Source of the DNA: Cardiocondyla obscurior | Taxonomy: Eukaryota; Arthropoda; Insecta; Hymenoptera; Formicidae | Assembly: GCF_019399895.1 (NCBI RefSeq) | Contig: NC_091876.1 | Span: forward strand, 4,626,381-4,690,380 | Length of the DNA stretch: 64,000 bases | Direction of reading: 5' to 3' | Part shown: positions 13,077 to 25,228 of the stretch, piece by piece | Numbering within the stretch: the stretch's first letter is position 1 | How the letters are laid out: each line of letters opens with the position of its first letter | Notes under the pieces: model-generated | What the model saw: only the letters and a program-made list of their open reading frames with translations | Told to the model about the DNA's origin: nothing | The model's database searches: none | Translations under genes and position numbers: made by a program

Positions 13077-13386
13077 CTGCAACAAAAAAGAAATATAAAA
13101 TTAAATTGTAGAGATGCTACAAGTATTTCGTCGGCAAGCTATTAGTTTCGTGTTTCAAAAAATTAATTCTTACCTCTGGGGTGGCTCCGTTGATGCCCGA
13201 TGCCTTTCCGAGGCCTCCTCCTCCTCTCAGACCTCCCGTCAGGGTGACTAGCTTCCTCTCAGATTCGTCCTCGCACTGGTCCCTGCGAACAAAAAACTCA
13301 ATTAGTTAAAAGTACGCGAGTCTATACGACTTCTAAAATAGAAATATCACTTCGGAGAAATAAACGCGTAAGGATATAACTTACAT
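13020..13386 (-). CDS. Spliced 55-residue ORF in leader A (unknown small protein or uORF)
   Basis: The reading frame joins 13,386-13,385 (AT), 13,282-13,174 (G plus 36 codons) and 13,076-13,020 (18 codons and TAA). The start codon is split by intron 1. The product starts MDQCEDESERKLVTLTGG, contains LRGGGGLGKASGINGATPE, and ends in the acidic segment NESVVTADD. There is no signal peptide or membrane helix; it is a small Gly-rich segment between a charged start and an acidic tail. Exon 2 is open in this frame only. In the 17 codons comparable with cassette B there are four substitutions and three are synonymous, a pattern expected for a constrained peptide. It precedes the likely main start codon in exon 4, so it could also act as an upstream ORF. 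No known family is recognised. Confidence 0.6.
13174..13282 (-). other. Cassette A exon 2
   Basis: A 109-nt internal exon with acceptor GTTCGCAG at 13,283 and donor CCAGAG|GTAAGAATT at 13,173. Its last 57 nt (13,230-13,174) are the repeated unit shared with exon 3 of A and exons 2 and 3 of B, and the unit abuts the donor. It enters in phase 2 and leaves in phase 0 for the 55-residue frame. Confidence 0.75.
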
Positions 13387-13560
13387 TAAGGAACGAGACG
13401 TTATCACACGTGTTCTACTCACACGCAGAATAGGGAGGAGAAGATAGTTCTCGTGCCAAAAGGTTTAGTTCAACGCAAATACGTACTTATTACTTTCGGT
13501 ACGGAGACACGTGCTTGCTGTGCAGAGCGTAGTACGTGTGTGCCGCGCGACCGCTGGAGA
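13385..13560 (-). other. Cassette A exon 1 (5' leader, start approximate)
   Basis: The 3' end is well defined: CTTAAT followed by GTAAGTTAT, with the donor at 13,384-13,383. The exon ends in 'AT', and exon 2 begins with 'G', so splicing creates an ATG that is not present in the genomic sequence. The 5' end is estimated from a TATA-like element. An alternative internal donor, CGT|GTGAGTAG, lies about 30 nt upstream of the exon end. Confidence 0.55.
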
Positions 13561-13665
13561 AGGACAAAGCGAGAGTGGGAGTAGTGGGGGAATATACCTA
13601 GCGCGCGGCACGTAGGCTCGCGCTCGCTCTCACCCCGTGCCGCCCCACCTCCCCCGACTACCTAT
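13540..13665 (-). promoter_or_regulatory. Putative promoter of cassette A
   Basis: Upstream of exon 1 on the minus strand there is a block containing GTGAG, GCGCGAGC, TACGTGC and TTCCCCCAC. The same elements recur in the same order upstream of cassette B at about 47,616-47,643. In A the block also contains a TATA-like GGTATATT at 13,598-13,591, absent from B, which would put transcription start near 13,560. Retention of this block in both copies suggests the duplication carried its own promoter. The start site itself is inferred. Confidence 0.45.
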
Positions 13666-15642
13666 TTTTTATTCTCGTTTGATTTAATTGCAATATTTCG
13701 AGTCGACCGAAGAATCAAAAGAACCTCGCTTTAAATTGTAGCGTTTTTTGTGACGAAATTGAGAACGACCCGGTTTAAGTACCGTCTTTGCCTGGTTATA
13801 TTAATTAAATATTAATTAAATAGAACTCTGTTTGTCGAGTCGCGTTGTAAGATATTGAATTCTTTTATCGGAAGCATTAGTATCTTATCATTCGATTGTA
13901 CGCTACGAGCTATTAATATTCTTAGCGGTACTCCGAGCGTATAAAAATGGGAATAATACCGATGAAATTCGGCTCGCCGCAGAGTGGTCGCGGAAGAAGA
14001 TCGAAGGTTAAAGGAGTTAAAGTTAGAGCGGTGCCAGCCGGCGAGGCTAGGCTCGGGAATATTAGGTTTATCGTTTCCACAAGAGGAGAACCATTGAGGC
14101 GGCACAACGGGTGAGAGGGCCGGGACCGCAGCGGAAGGTGACGCTTTTCCATCGCCATGAGATTGAATAATTCAAAAGCGCCTTGCCCAGCTATTTTCAA
14201 ACGGCGAGCGCGCCCACTTCCGCTTGCGGACGCAATCCCTGCTCTAATTCCGCGTCTCCGAATAAATGCATACTATTAACGTGAAGAGATACGGTGGAAC
14301 GTAGAGATACGCTTTCATTCTGAGAGAGCCGCGCGTCCCTCTCAATCTTACGGTGACGCCGGAAAAGGAATTTCCTTCCCTGATCTCGATATTCACCGAC
14401 CGTCCTACATTTGCAGCGACGAGCCCGACTTGAAAGTGGGTTTCAATTCTTTCTACGTGATCACGCGCATAATTTTATCGATATACATTTTTTTTTTTCT
14501 TTTTTTCTGTTTGCAAAACCTTTGCTGACCACTCTCGACGAGTCAATAGTTCCATCGTCATTAGCGTCGCGGGGAAGACCGCGACCGAGCTCGTGCATCA
14601 CGCGCCACGTCAATTCGTCTGCAACGAAGAGAAATCGCCGGTAAAGGTCGATGGGTCGTCGCGGAACTTCCACTTTGATTTTCCTCGCGCGCCTCTGTCA
14701 TTTATTAAGATCGACGCTTTAAAAGCGGTCCGGGACTGGGGCTCTCGGTCGAGCCGAGCGTTGCCATAAACCCGTCATCGAGGTTGTCACTTCCGGCCTT
14801 CGGAGTGGCGTTAAAAGGGCGCGGAGGGGCGACCGCGCGGCACGTCGCGAAGTCGGTCGACGTTTCAAAGTGATTTCAATGTGTCGTTAAGAAAAAAAAA
14901 AAAAAAAGAAAAGAAAAAAAGGAGGGAAAGGAAGGGTGAAAGAAGAAAGGAAGCGAGGAAAAAAAAGAGAAGATAGCAAAGCGAAGAGGTGAACGCGGAA
15001 GGAAATATTCGAATGACGACGACGACGTTTTGCGCGCCGCGGTAATGGCGCCGTTCTATCACGATTATCGAGCCACGATTCTGCATGCGACAAGGCGTCG
15101 TTACTCCTCCCTCTGGCATCTCCGTCCTTTTCTTCTACCTTCCCCGCGGCCCTTTCCCCTTTCTCACCTTCGCTTCCTAAGCTACCCTTTCGCATGGCTC
15201 TGCCATCCTTCCGACGACAATCACCGCCCTCGGCCCTCGCGCCACCCTTTTCCCCGCCGGTGCAGTCCCCGGTGGGTCCCTTCATTCCGCTTTGCCACTT
15301 GACACTAGATGCTCTTCTGTCTAGTGGGCCACGGCTGCATTCGCAAAGCTCGAAAACTTCCGACTCGCCTGTCGGCATAAATGCATGCGGCATACATACG
15401 TATCTGCACGGGCGCGAACCGCCGTTTGACAACGTGTCACTGCAGACGACGCTCCAGACGCCTTTACGTCACCCTGCGCATTTCTTAGACGCTATTTCCC
15501 TTCCTCGACATTTGTGGATCATATTTTTAAACGACACCTACCTGCTGAACGAGTAAAAGTATCGCGCGACGACTTGTCCTCCCGAATCAATTAAGCGTAA
15601 TATTCGAATTGGTTTTAAAAGGAATTAGGAGATATTTTACGA

Positions 15643-15670
15643 TACACACACATATATATATGTGTGTATA
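15643..15670. repeat. Palindromic CA/TA/TG run
   Basis: CACACACA, then TATATATATA, then TGTGTGTA, followed by a T run. It is a self-complementary simple repeat that could extrude as a hairpin. Confidence 0.85.
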
Positions 15671-18462
15671 TTTTTTTTTTAGTTTTTGGTTTTCATGGCA
15701 AAATCTCGTACAGCCGCAAAATTCTATATAGACTCCGGCACTCGAATATCAGGTTTCACAAGTTCGTACTGCGTGGCTGCTATCTCGTACATGAAAGGGT
15801 GTTGATTGGATCGTGACGCACCTGCAACGGCCCCCTTCGTCAGCGGCGCGTTATATTCCGAATTTTGCGACTCCCAAAGAGTTCACGAGAAGGCAAAATG
15901 AGGAGCGGATGGTAGAAAATTACTTGCTCTGTCATTCGCGCGTTGCATCAGGCGAGAATTGTGCAATTAGCCGACGCGACGGCTCGCAATTATCATAATT
16001 GCACGATGTAATTGTATTACGCGTAATTTACTACGTACAGCGTCTAATCTCGCGGATGGCGAAGGGAGAAAATGTTTCGGATATGAAAACGGAAGGCGGA
16101 AGCGGCGACGGTGACAAATCTCTATCTCGCGCAGCTTTACATTGTACGCGCATCTTCAAGAAGAAACAACGCAAGCAAAGCGTGATGAGCAGCCGTACAC
16201 AGGACGATTGCCTTCATTCGCGCGACATAAACGCGAAAGAAAATCTTGCAAAAGCAGCACATGCAGGACGCATATCTGTGATATAGCGCGATATAATACA
16301 CGAGAGACGCGTTTTGATAAATTCAGCAAACAGTTTCACAGCGTGGAACTGTAAATGCGCGAGATATGCAGGATTTACTTTCGTTCTCGCGCGAACAATA
16401 ACTTACGGGTCAGCCGGCGGCGCAGAGTTCAGTTTCGCGAGGATTCGGCGGACGAGAAGAATGCAGCGGAGGACTGCGAAGCAATCGGGAACGGGAAGAA
16501 TCGCGGAAGAGGCTGCGAAGAAACGTAACAATATCCGACGACGCGAGAGAAACGGCGAGAAAACCGGTAAACGTCGCCGGGGGAAGGATCGAAGGAGAAG
16601 ATTATGTTATGTTATCGCCCGGGAAGTTCATGAAACGTTGTCTAGCCGTTGGCAGATAGTTGACCGTGGTCGTTTCTTTATATTAGGCCCATAAAGGCGC
16701 CGAGCTGGGGAGCGTATATGGCCGACGATTGCCGCGTCTCCCCATCCTCCGTCCCTACGGTTTTTCCTCTCCGCGCTTCCAGTAGTCGGCGATGCGAAGC
16801 TTTTACCGGCGGGAGAGCAAACGGGAATGCGATTAATGGATCTCCACTTGCTAACGGAGTGATTTGTCGCGGGTGGAAGATTTACAAGGGATCGATCGCT
16901 CCGAGCATCCGCGACATGTCGTCTCCGCAGGGCTCTGATTCATCTATCGTCAGATATTTATCGCGGATAAGAGCGGAGAGGAAAAATGCGACTCTGCTAA
17001 AATCCGTCCGGAATCTCGGTAATTAACTTTGCCAATTATTTTTTCAATTTAATATTTATAACCGATAATTTTTTTTTTTTTTAATTTTATATCTCGCACG
17101 ACCGTGGCACGCGAAATCTGAGATACTAAATGGAAATAAAAGGGGAAGCGGGTTTAAATAAATCTCGCACTTTTGTCCGCGCGAGAGGAAGCAGAGCGTG
17201 ACGTCGAAATGAAACGTGGAAGAAGTCCGAGGTAAGCTAAGGAGCCGGAGAATCCAGATCGGAGGAGCGCTGACGACGCGAGCGGCACTCGCAGACCGTC
17301 CGTTGCCGAGAAAGCGAGAAAAGAAAAGAGAGAAGACGAGCGGCGAAACGAGCGAGCGGGGGCGCAAAGGACGACGGTCCGGGCGAACCGAGAGGACACA
17401 CGGGCTCACGGAAGCGGACGGAAAAAGTGGGTAGCCGGGGGTGGCCGGGAGGGTGGCAAAATAGCAGGCTTTGTGCGCGGCAAGTGAGACGCCAGTCTTT
17501 ATGACGCTACTCGGCCATAACGACGCCCATTGCATTGTGCTTCATGTAAAGTACACCTCGAGTTGTGTAGACCCGGGTTGAGGTCGGCCTTGGCACCGAG
17601 GCCAGAAATTCGCGAGCGCATCGGTCTCTCGTCGTGCTTCGCCCTACCTCATTTTCTCCTGCCTCGCGGCCGTCTTCCTTTCTTCGCTTCATAATGCACC
17701 GCGCGATAAAAGAAACGAATGTCAACCCCGCGGTCTTTTTAGACGCGTCGACGCGACGCGTCCGCGGAACGAAGAAAGTTGAAAATGCGTCTGGAGGAAA
17801 ACCGGCCATTCCCCATCGCGACGATCGTTCTGCGACAGTGATTCTTTTGAGTCCATTGGGCTCGAAACGGTCGAGTGATTTCTACGAGAGGAAGGCCACG
17901 CTGATGGAGCGACGAGTCTGTCTTGCTGCGAATCGCTTTAATTAATGTCCACGGCGCAATACGTGATCTTTGTAACTTATATCGAAATGTAATATTGCGA
18001 AAAATTCGATTAAGAAATTGCATCGTTTCGCGTAAAATAAACTCTCGTTTTCTACAACAAATTCAGTCTTTTTTTTTTGCTCCTGCATTTTGTATGCGCA
18101 ATTAATTAATTTGATTGCACGTAATTTTTTTAAATATCAATAAATAGCATTTTCTTTGCGAGATCAAGTAATATCCGACTCTCTGTGGCAAATATTCCTG
18201 ATTATTTTCTTTGATTTTTAATGAACGTCGGGAACTTTGGTGAGGAATAATTGAATCCACCATTGAAGAAGTTTGTCGATGAAGAATGCAAACGACAAGG
18301 TTGCGGAAATGAGCGTTATTACTTTTAGCCTTTCCAACCGATAGATTGGTGTTCCAGAACTTGCCGCCGCTCTCAAACGACGGGACGAGTGGTATAACGG
18401 AAATAGATCGAAAGACACCCGGTGGCAGGAGGTAGGAGCAAGTTCTGGTTTTGATAGTTATG

Positions 18463-18511
18463 ATTGCAACGGCGGTACGCCCCTCTTCTAGTTGGAGAGT
18501 TACCGCCTGCT
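18463..18511. repeat. Inverted repeat, hairpin-forming
   Basis: GGCGGTA at 18,472-18,478 pairs with TACCGCC at 18,502-18,508. Inside, CTCT pairs with AGAG; outside, GCA pairs with TGC across a two-base bulge. A folded segment of about 47 nt is possible. It is too short and bulged to call a microRNA precursor. Confidence 0.4.
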
Positions 18512-20546
18512 GAGTGCCATCCGTTTCCTATGGTAGTACCCGTCTACAAACGGCTCGGTGCTTCTGTTACAAGCTTAATCTATTAAAGGTCCTTTGTGAA
18601 CACGCTCTCAAATTTGCCGATTTGCTAATGATTTTCCCCGATTGAAAAAGAGTAAAACACGCTGTATAATGATTTACGGCCAGTCGATGACGTGAAAGAA
18701 TAACGGCGTCTATTTTTATTCGAAATAGAGACTTAGTAAATTCTTTGCTCGAGTCCGCTGGAAAAATAAATTTTAAATTTTCTCTTCTAAACCGCGATCG
18801 TTATAATTCATTTGAATCAACTCATTCCTCTTCCGAGCTATCTCTTTTCTCGGCTGTCTTCTCATCGGCTTCAGCGGATAATAATGTAGTCGAATGACGC
18901 GCCGGTGTTTTTAGGCGCGAGTTACTGCCGCTTCCGCGGCCGCCTGATTTACATTTATTGCGCCGTTTACATAATGGCGCCGCTACATCTTCCGTTATTT
19001 CAACTAATTATACTCCCATTTGGATAAAATATGATTTCGAGCGCCGGACAGTTGAACTTTCTATACAAAGCTGAGGGATTTGACCGCTGGTTAATTTTCG
19101 CGGTGCTACACATCCGACAGTTTATTTGTCGTTCCTAACTGCGACCGTTACGCTACAGCCGCAAACAGCGGTGCGCAACGTTTATTCTTATACGCGTACG
19201 GCACGAAAAATGTGGAGGATAACCTAATTATATTTTTTTTTTACTCGCTTTTTTTTTTATTTTGTTCTTTCATTATTCTATTCGGTTGGCACGAGAGCGC
19301 AATTGCACTCAGATCACGTAACATCATTGCCCGGATAAATCAATCTCCCATATCGGCTATTCAAGCGCGCGGCCTGTCAGATTAATCATTTTTCTCGCAA
19401 TTGGATCGTCGGCTGATCGATGGGGTCGTTATACGTTGGCGAGGTCAATTTCGCGGCGATCGCATAAATTGTCCGTCGTTACGGAGTCAGGTAAGCTCGC
19501 CGCGCGAACAGATTTCACCTGGGAACTCGCGCGGTGCGCCGACACCGTCGAGGATAATTCTCGCGGGCTGCGGCTAATTGCGATTAGGTCAGGAGAACGA
19601 AGGGCTTCCCAACGGAGACTTCGGAGCTACGTAATCAGAACTACGGAATGATCTTATCCCGGATGAAAGCCGCAGTTTCTTTCGGCGCACAGGACTGAGC
19701 GCGACCGCTGCCTCTGCAGGTCCACGGTTAATTGCCCCCCGTTTGTTACGATTACGCGAACGATACATCCTTTTTTTTATCGTCATCCTCCGCTCGAAAC
19801 GACCGTTACCCTTTTTCCTAGCTTTGCGACCCTTTAGCCAACCGCATATATTTCTCGGGGCGAATTTCTGTTTAATGTCCGATAAAGAAAGATCGGTGGC
19901 GGGACCGTGCTCTTACTAGATTATCTCGAACCATTGCGGACGATATATCTACGCGTAACGCAACGGTGAAAGTACACATGTAAAGATAATACGAGTTTCT
20001 CCGTCGGTCGGTCGATCGCGAACTATTTTTGTCAAGATAATCGTCGTTTAATTATAAAATCTCGCATTGTCTTATTATATTAAATAAATTAAGAATTACA
20101 AAAAATTAGCAACTCAAAAGCGCGCTTCGTACTTGCCACTTAAGAGACGTATAATCGTGAAGCGACTCTTATGTTACAACGACAAGTTTCATACGTCTCA
20201 ATCGTTGCGCAATTTACTTCACGATTCCTTTCTTTCTTGTGAGATAAGCCGATAGCGCGGCGATACGTCATTCCAAGTGCCGTCATTATTTACCGGATCG
20301 CGGGCGATTTTTTTTTTTAACCGAGTGTCGGCTTCGCGCGGAACAAAGGCGACGCCGATGTTGGTGGAGCATGATGCCGAGGGTCGGGCTAAAATTCGTT
20401 GCTGCGGAGCGGTAAAGCGACGACCTGAAAACGCGTCGAATTTCCGCTTTCAATTTCGCAGCTACTATTCAATTTCCCGGATCCGCGGCTGAGGAACGTT
20501 TCGATATTTCTTTTTTTTTTTCTCTCACCCGTACGCTTTCTTTTCT

Positions 20547-20594
20547 TATATATATATATAAGTATATATATATAAGGTATATGTATATATATAA
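20547..20594. repeat. (TA)n-rich microsatellite
   Basis: Three TA-dinucleotide blocks broken by AAG and GG interruptions. It resembles TATA elements many times over and has no promoter value. Confidence 0.9.
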
Positions 20595-22918
20595 AGCCCC
20601 GTGATTGCTGCCCGCAATCTCGCTCTCTTTTTGGTGCTCGAGGCAGAAGTAGCCGGGCTGACCCGAAGCGAGGAAAAATGGTCTTGCCACGAGTAACGTA
20701 GTTAGGCGAACGCGTGGCCAATGAGCCGTTTTGTCCCCGACCCCTCGTGGCTTATTTTTCATTCTTTCTCCGGACGAACGGCACCCCTCGTTCTCCCTCG
20801 CTATCTTTGTTTCTCCTTCCGTTTCCGCGGCCCCGTCTCGCGGTCGTTGTTCTTCATCTTCGTTGAACTTCCTGTCTTCGTGCTCAAGCCCGATTACCGA
20901 CGGGATTTCCCGTCTCTACGATTTCTCTTAGATTAAGTTGAGGGTTTTCGAGAGACTTTTCAGTAATTTTCGACAATGAGCCGTCAGATGTATAAAATAT
21001 AATAATAAATGTTTTTTTTAACGATTATGAATCGCTCTGCGCGTTATAGAAAAAAAGTACGCTAAATTTAAGTATTTATTCGTTTATAAAAAAAAAAAAA
21101 AGATTTGCTCTATTCGTATAGCTTTCAAGTCGAGTGCATCACCGAAAATATGCTACCGTCGGAATTTTCATCTCAAACAGATGACCCTCTCACGTTGGAG
21201 CGTTAATTGATTAAGATTTCTTCGCTGAGAGCCGAATGGGAGTCGGGTGCACTAATGAAATTAACGCTCGTCTACCTGGCCGCGATCGATACAGGCCTTT
21301 AATCAGTCCCTTCGGCCCGTCCTTCGACTCTCCGTCGGTTTTCCGGCGGATCGACGTTTGGAGTGCACCGAAGCCGAAAAGTTCTTTCCCGCTGGTACGC
21401 GTCGGGAGAACCTTTTCAGACAGCGGGGGCGCGACGCTCTTTAAAGTAAAGTAAATAATGATTAGGGCGATTTGTATTTTTACGTCGTGCCTGATTTCTG
21501 TTGGGTAAATATTGCGAGTTTTCTTAAGACCGTACTTCTATTTCCTTTCGCTCCTCTTTATTCAGCCTGATTCGCTCACCCTTGGCATCGGCTTTTGCGA
21601 GAAGGTGCGTATCTCCGCCGGATAGACGTCTGGCAAGGAAAACGTGATTTCTGTATAACGGCGTATAATGTTTCTGTGTAGTCGCCATTCTGCACTTTAC
21701 TCGTAGCATCTCTAATGCGATTTAAGATTACTGCCATTCAGTATGCAACAAAGATCAATATACTTATTTGTAGTTACAGGAAATCTGATTACTCACCGTT
21801 CGCGAAGATTCGAAGCTTATTTGTCGTAACAACGAGACGAAAAAAAAAAAAAAGGGATCCCTTTTTCAATACTACGGGCAAAGAATTCAAGAAAAATTTT
21901 CCCGATGAGCCAATCGATAGTGTCAATGTAGTTCTTGCACGAGACACGTGAAATGTTTCGCAATATCAGAAAACAAAAGTCACCATGTACATTTCAAATC
22001 TAGTCGTTCGACGTGCATTCGGACAGAAAATAAAAGGGAGAACACATTTATCGAGCCCACTCTCGAGCGGCATTGTGCAATATCGCGAACCGATAGGCGT
22101 CGGTACATTTTTGTTTTTTTTTTTATTCGTCTTTTTTTTTTTAATCGGACTATTTCGGCTTACACGTTTGTGAAATCGCCGATGAAACGATCTATAGGCG
22201 CGATACTTCAACGTCGTTGAAGTGGAAACAGTTGTAGCACGTCGAGTAGGCACGTTTCCGTATACCGCGATGAAACCAATGGAACGGGGCGGATACGCTT
22301 CGGTCGTTTGCATTTTCCCGTGTTCATACTCTGTCGCAGCTTATATGGGGAAAAAAAAATGTTTGCAGTGCGGAACTATCGGCAATTCATTCACTCGACG
22401 CGGTAGTACGTCTTTCCATCGGCTGTAACATAGCTGTACCCGCATTTTTTCCCGTGAGGCACGAATTTTTCGACTTTGTCTGGATCTTTCGATCGCGGTT
22501 CGTTATCTCGCATTAATATTTCAGATATTTTCTTTTTTTTTTTTTTTTCGCCTATCGTCAGGCTGTCTGGAAACGGTCCGACAAATTTCCTTCGTCTCGC
22601 AATAGCCCGTTAAAATTTTCATTCACGGCGAAACAGCAGTCGCTTCGACGCGACGCCCATTTGGTCCATCCGTTGTATTTCGTACTCGGCACGCGATCCT
22701 CCTTCATCCGAAGTTTCGAGTGGAATCGCGCGGCGGCGGCGCGAACTTCTCCCGGCTACAAATTAGGTGCTAAATGGCGCGAAACGGTTCGTTGCAGTAC
22801 CCAGGAGGATATTGCCGCAATGTATCGCATTATCCGAGACGCGATTCTACTCGGTCGTATCGTTGGCAACGATTGCGATACCGCCGCCGCCGTCGCCGTC
22901 GCGCGTTTTGGAAGCCGA

Positions 22919-22945
22919 AGGGAAGAAGAAGAAGAAGAAGAAGAA
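22919..22945. repeat. (GAA)n microsatellite
   Basis: A trinucleotide GAA tract of about nine units in a CCG/CGG-rich neighbourhood. The frames through it give poly-Glu or poly-Lys and differ by strand and phase; none is convincing as coding. Confidence 0.85.
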
Positions 22946-25205
22946 CACCGGGACGGAAGGATGGTGGAAATCCAGAATCGTGGAATTACGAACGCCCGTC
23001 GGCCGAGTTTCGTCGTCGGCGCGTTAACGGCTAACTCGAAGCTACGTTAAATTAAACAGAGGGGAGATAAGTTTGGACGTGTCGCTAACTTTACTCCTCT
23101 CGAATCCTCTTCCACCGTCCCCCTTCGGTATCGCATTCTCCTTCTTGCGTCCCCCTCCTGCCCTCCCCGACGTTACAATCCAGTAACGCTTTCACGAGCA
23201 ATCCCGATTACGCTTGCTTTTCGGTGGCTCAGTAAATGCGGCAGCACCACGCCGTCTGGCCGAGACTGCCGCTGTCAGCAGGAATTAATTTTGCAATCAC
23301 AGTGTTAACTCGAGAAGAGAGAAAACTGACGCGCAATGTTTGCCGAGGCTACACTTTCGCAGATATCGAACGAAGACATTTTACCTCACGTTCGTGACGA
23401 GAAAAAGAACTCTCTATTACGAAATTGATCTTCTTACCGTGCGCCGTCATTAAATACGAATCCGTCCGCTCTCATGCGTGCTTAGAATCATTTTGACGGG
23501 GATTATTCAAGACTGCCGGGTAACTCTCGTAAATATGTCCCGGTCGAAAGTTTTAGGCAAAGATACGCGAGGGCTCGCGCGACGTTCTGCATGAGAAACG
23601 CAGATGGAGAAGATCGCGATGCAAAGGGGAAGGTAATCGGAGGCAGGGAAGAGACCCCCACCGTATTTTATCTAAATGATGTCAAAGGGGAACCGCCGCG
23701 TTTGGAGTCGGGTCGGGTCGCGGCCCTCAGCATCCACCAGGCCCTCTCTATCTCCGTCGTCTCGCTCTTTATTTCGTATCCTCCGTTCGTCGCCCGCCGT
23801 GCGCGCGACCTTACTCTCCCTCTCGCTCGGATGGAACGAGCGGAAAGCAACGTTTCAAACTCGCGTACCCGTGCGAGCAGGTCCCTACGCGAGCATTATT
23901 CCGCACTCCACTCGCGCCTCTTCTGCCGCGTAATGTTCTACCGCGATGCGCCCTTACATTTAAGGGTGAAAATGTCGATACGGTCTTGTTTCTCCACTGG
24001 CTCTTTTCTACATAAACTCTCCGTTTCTCTTCACCACGACCTTTTGTCCTCCTTGTACCCGTCGAGCTGTGTCGATTACAGGGACCGAGGGCGGGGGAGA
24101 ACACGGCGCCGGTATTCATGTGCATTAGGAGGATAAGGTGTGTGAATCGAGACGGCATCGCTAATGGAGATGCGATGTAGGTGTCCCGTAAAATTTTATA
24201 ACTGTAAAACTGTTTTGCATCTTTTCTTCGGTTCCCATTCTCTCGCTTTTTCTCTCTCTCTCTTTCTCTTTCTCTCTCTATTCCCCTAGTTCTCTTTCTC
24301 TCAATTTTTTCCCATCTCGGTTTTTTTTTTTTTTTCGTTTTGGGATTTTGAATATTGGCTATCCGTGCTTTCCGCACGTTGCTTTTTCTAGTTAATCGAA
24401 ATGCGAAAAACTAATGCAGAAAACAGAGCGAAACTGTAAAGTAGAATTATTTTCGATTTTTATTTTATCTATTTATTTTAAAAATGTATATACCGCACGC
24501 GAAGTATTATATTTATTTAATTAATTCCGCTCTAAATCGAATTTAATCATCTGTTTTGTGCATTTTCCGCGTCGGTGGGCTGTTTAAAAAATTTTGTACG
24601 AGAAATGTTTGCCGCGCCGCTCACTTTGCCCCGATATCTCGCTGAATAATTCTAAATTTATAAAATCGGGACCAAGTCTTGTTATCTCGCCTTCTGAAGC
24701 TTCGGGATGAGTACGCGCGGTGCGGCTTTTAGCCGACTCGTCAATTTAGTCGTAATGCAGTGCACTCGGTGCGTGCGTCCGGGCGTCTATTTGTTCGTTT
24801 GTTTGTTAAATACGCCACTTAGCCGTCAAGTCAAGCGCGGTTAGTTGTTTGTTTTACTTTCAAGCACTCGCGATGATTATTCATTGCTGCTTTTATGCCG
24901 CGCTCTTTCCTTTCCGTAGCGTACCCCAGGAATAATGACGGGGTCCCCTATTGACTGCGGCACTTGCGACCCCTGTCGCTCCTCTCCTCGGCCCTCGCGA
25001 AGAATAAACTGTGAAAAGGACTCCCGTCTTTCTCGTACGTACACCCTTGTTGTGCCCTCGGCTCAATCTAAATATATTCGTCTTTTTCTCGCTCTCCTCT
25101 CGCTGCTGCCGTTTGATTCGGCAATGCTTTTCCCTTTCTAAGAGTCCGTATTTTTACGACATTGTGCCGGCAGAGTGTCGCAACAATAATAACATCGCTT
25201 GCATT

Positions 25206-25228
25206 AAAAAAAAAAAAAAAAAAAAAAA
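25206..25228. repeat. Poly-A run
   Basis: A 23-nt uninterrupted A tract. No upstream retroelement or polyadenylation signal context was recognised. Confidence 0.9.

Larger units (their letters stand above)
12465..13665 (-). other. Leader cassette A: promoter plus four exons
   Basis: On the minus strand this block contains a promoter-like segment and four exons: exon 1 ending at 13,385, exon 2 at 13,282-13,174, exon 3 at 13,076-12,767 and exon 4 at 12,643-12,600. The introns are 102, 97 and 123 nt. Every boundary after exon 1 has a good GT-AG signal, and the donors read GTAAGTTAT, GTAAGAATT, GTAAGAATT and GTAAGTCGC. A second copy with matching exons lies at 46,300-47,720. Similarity also reaches about 120 nt into the intron after exon 4, where both copies share a block around GCTATTTTTT. 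No full coding body is visible to the left, so the exon-4 donor probably splices to exons outside the window. Alternatives are an independent small gene or a member of a dispersed repeat family. Confidence 0.75.
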
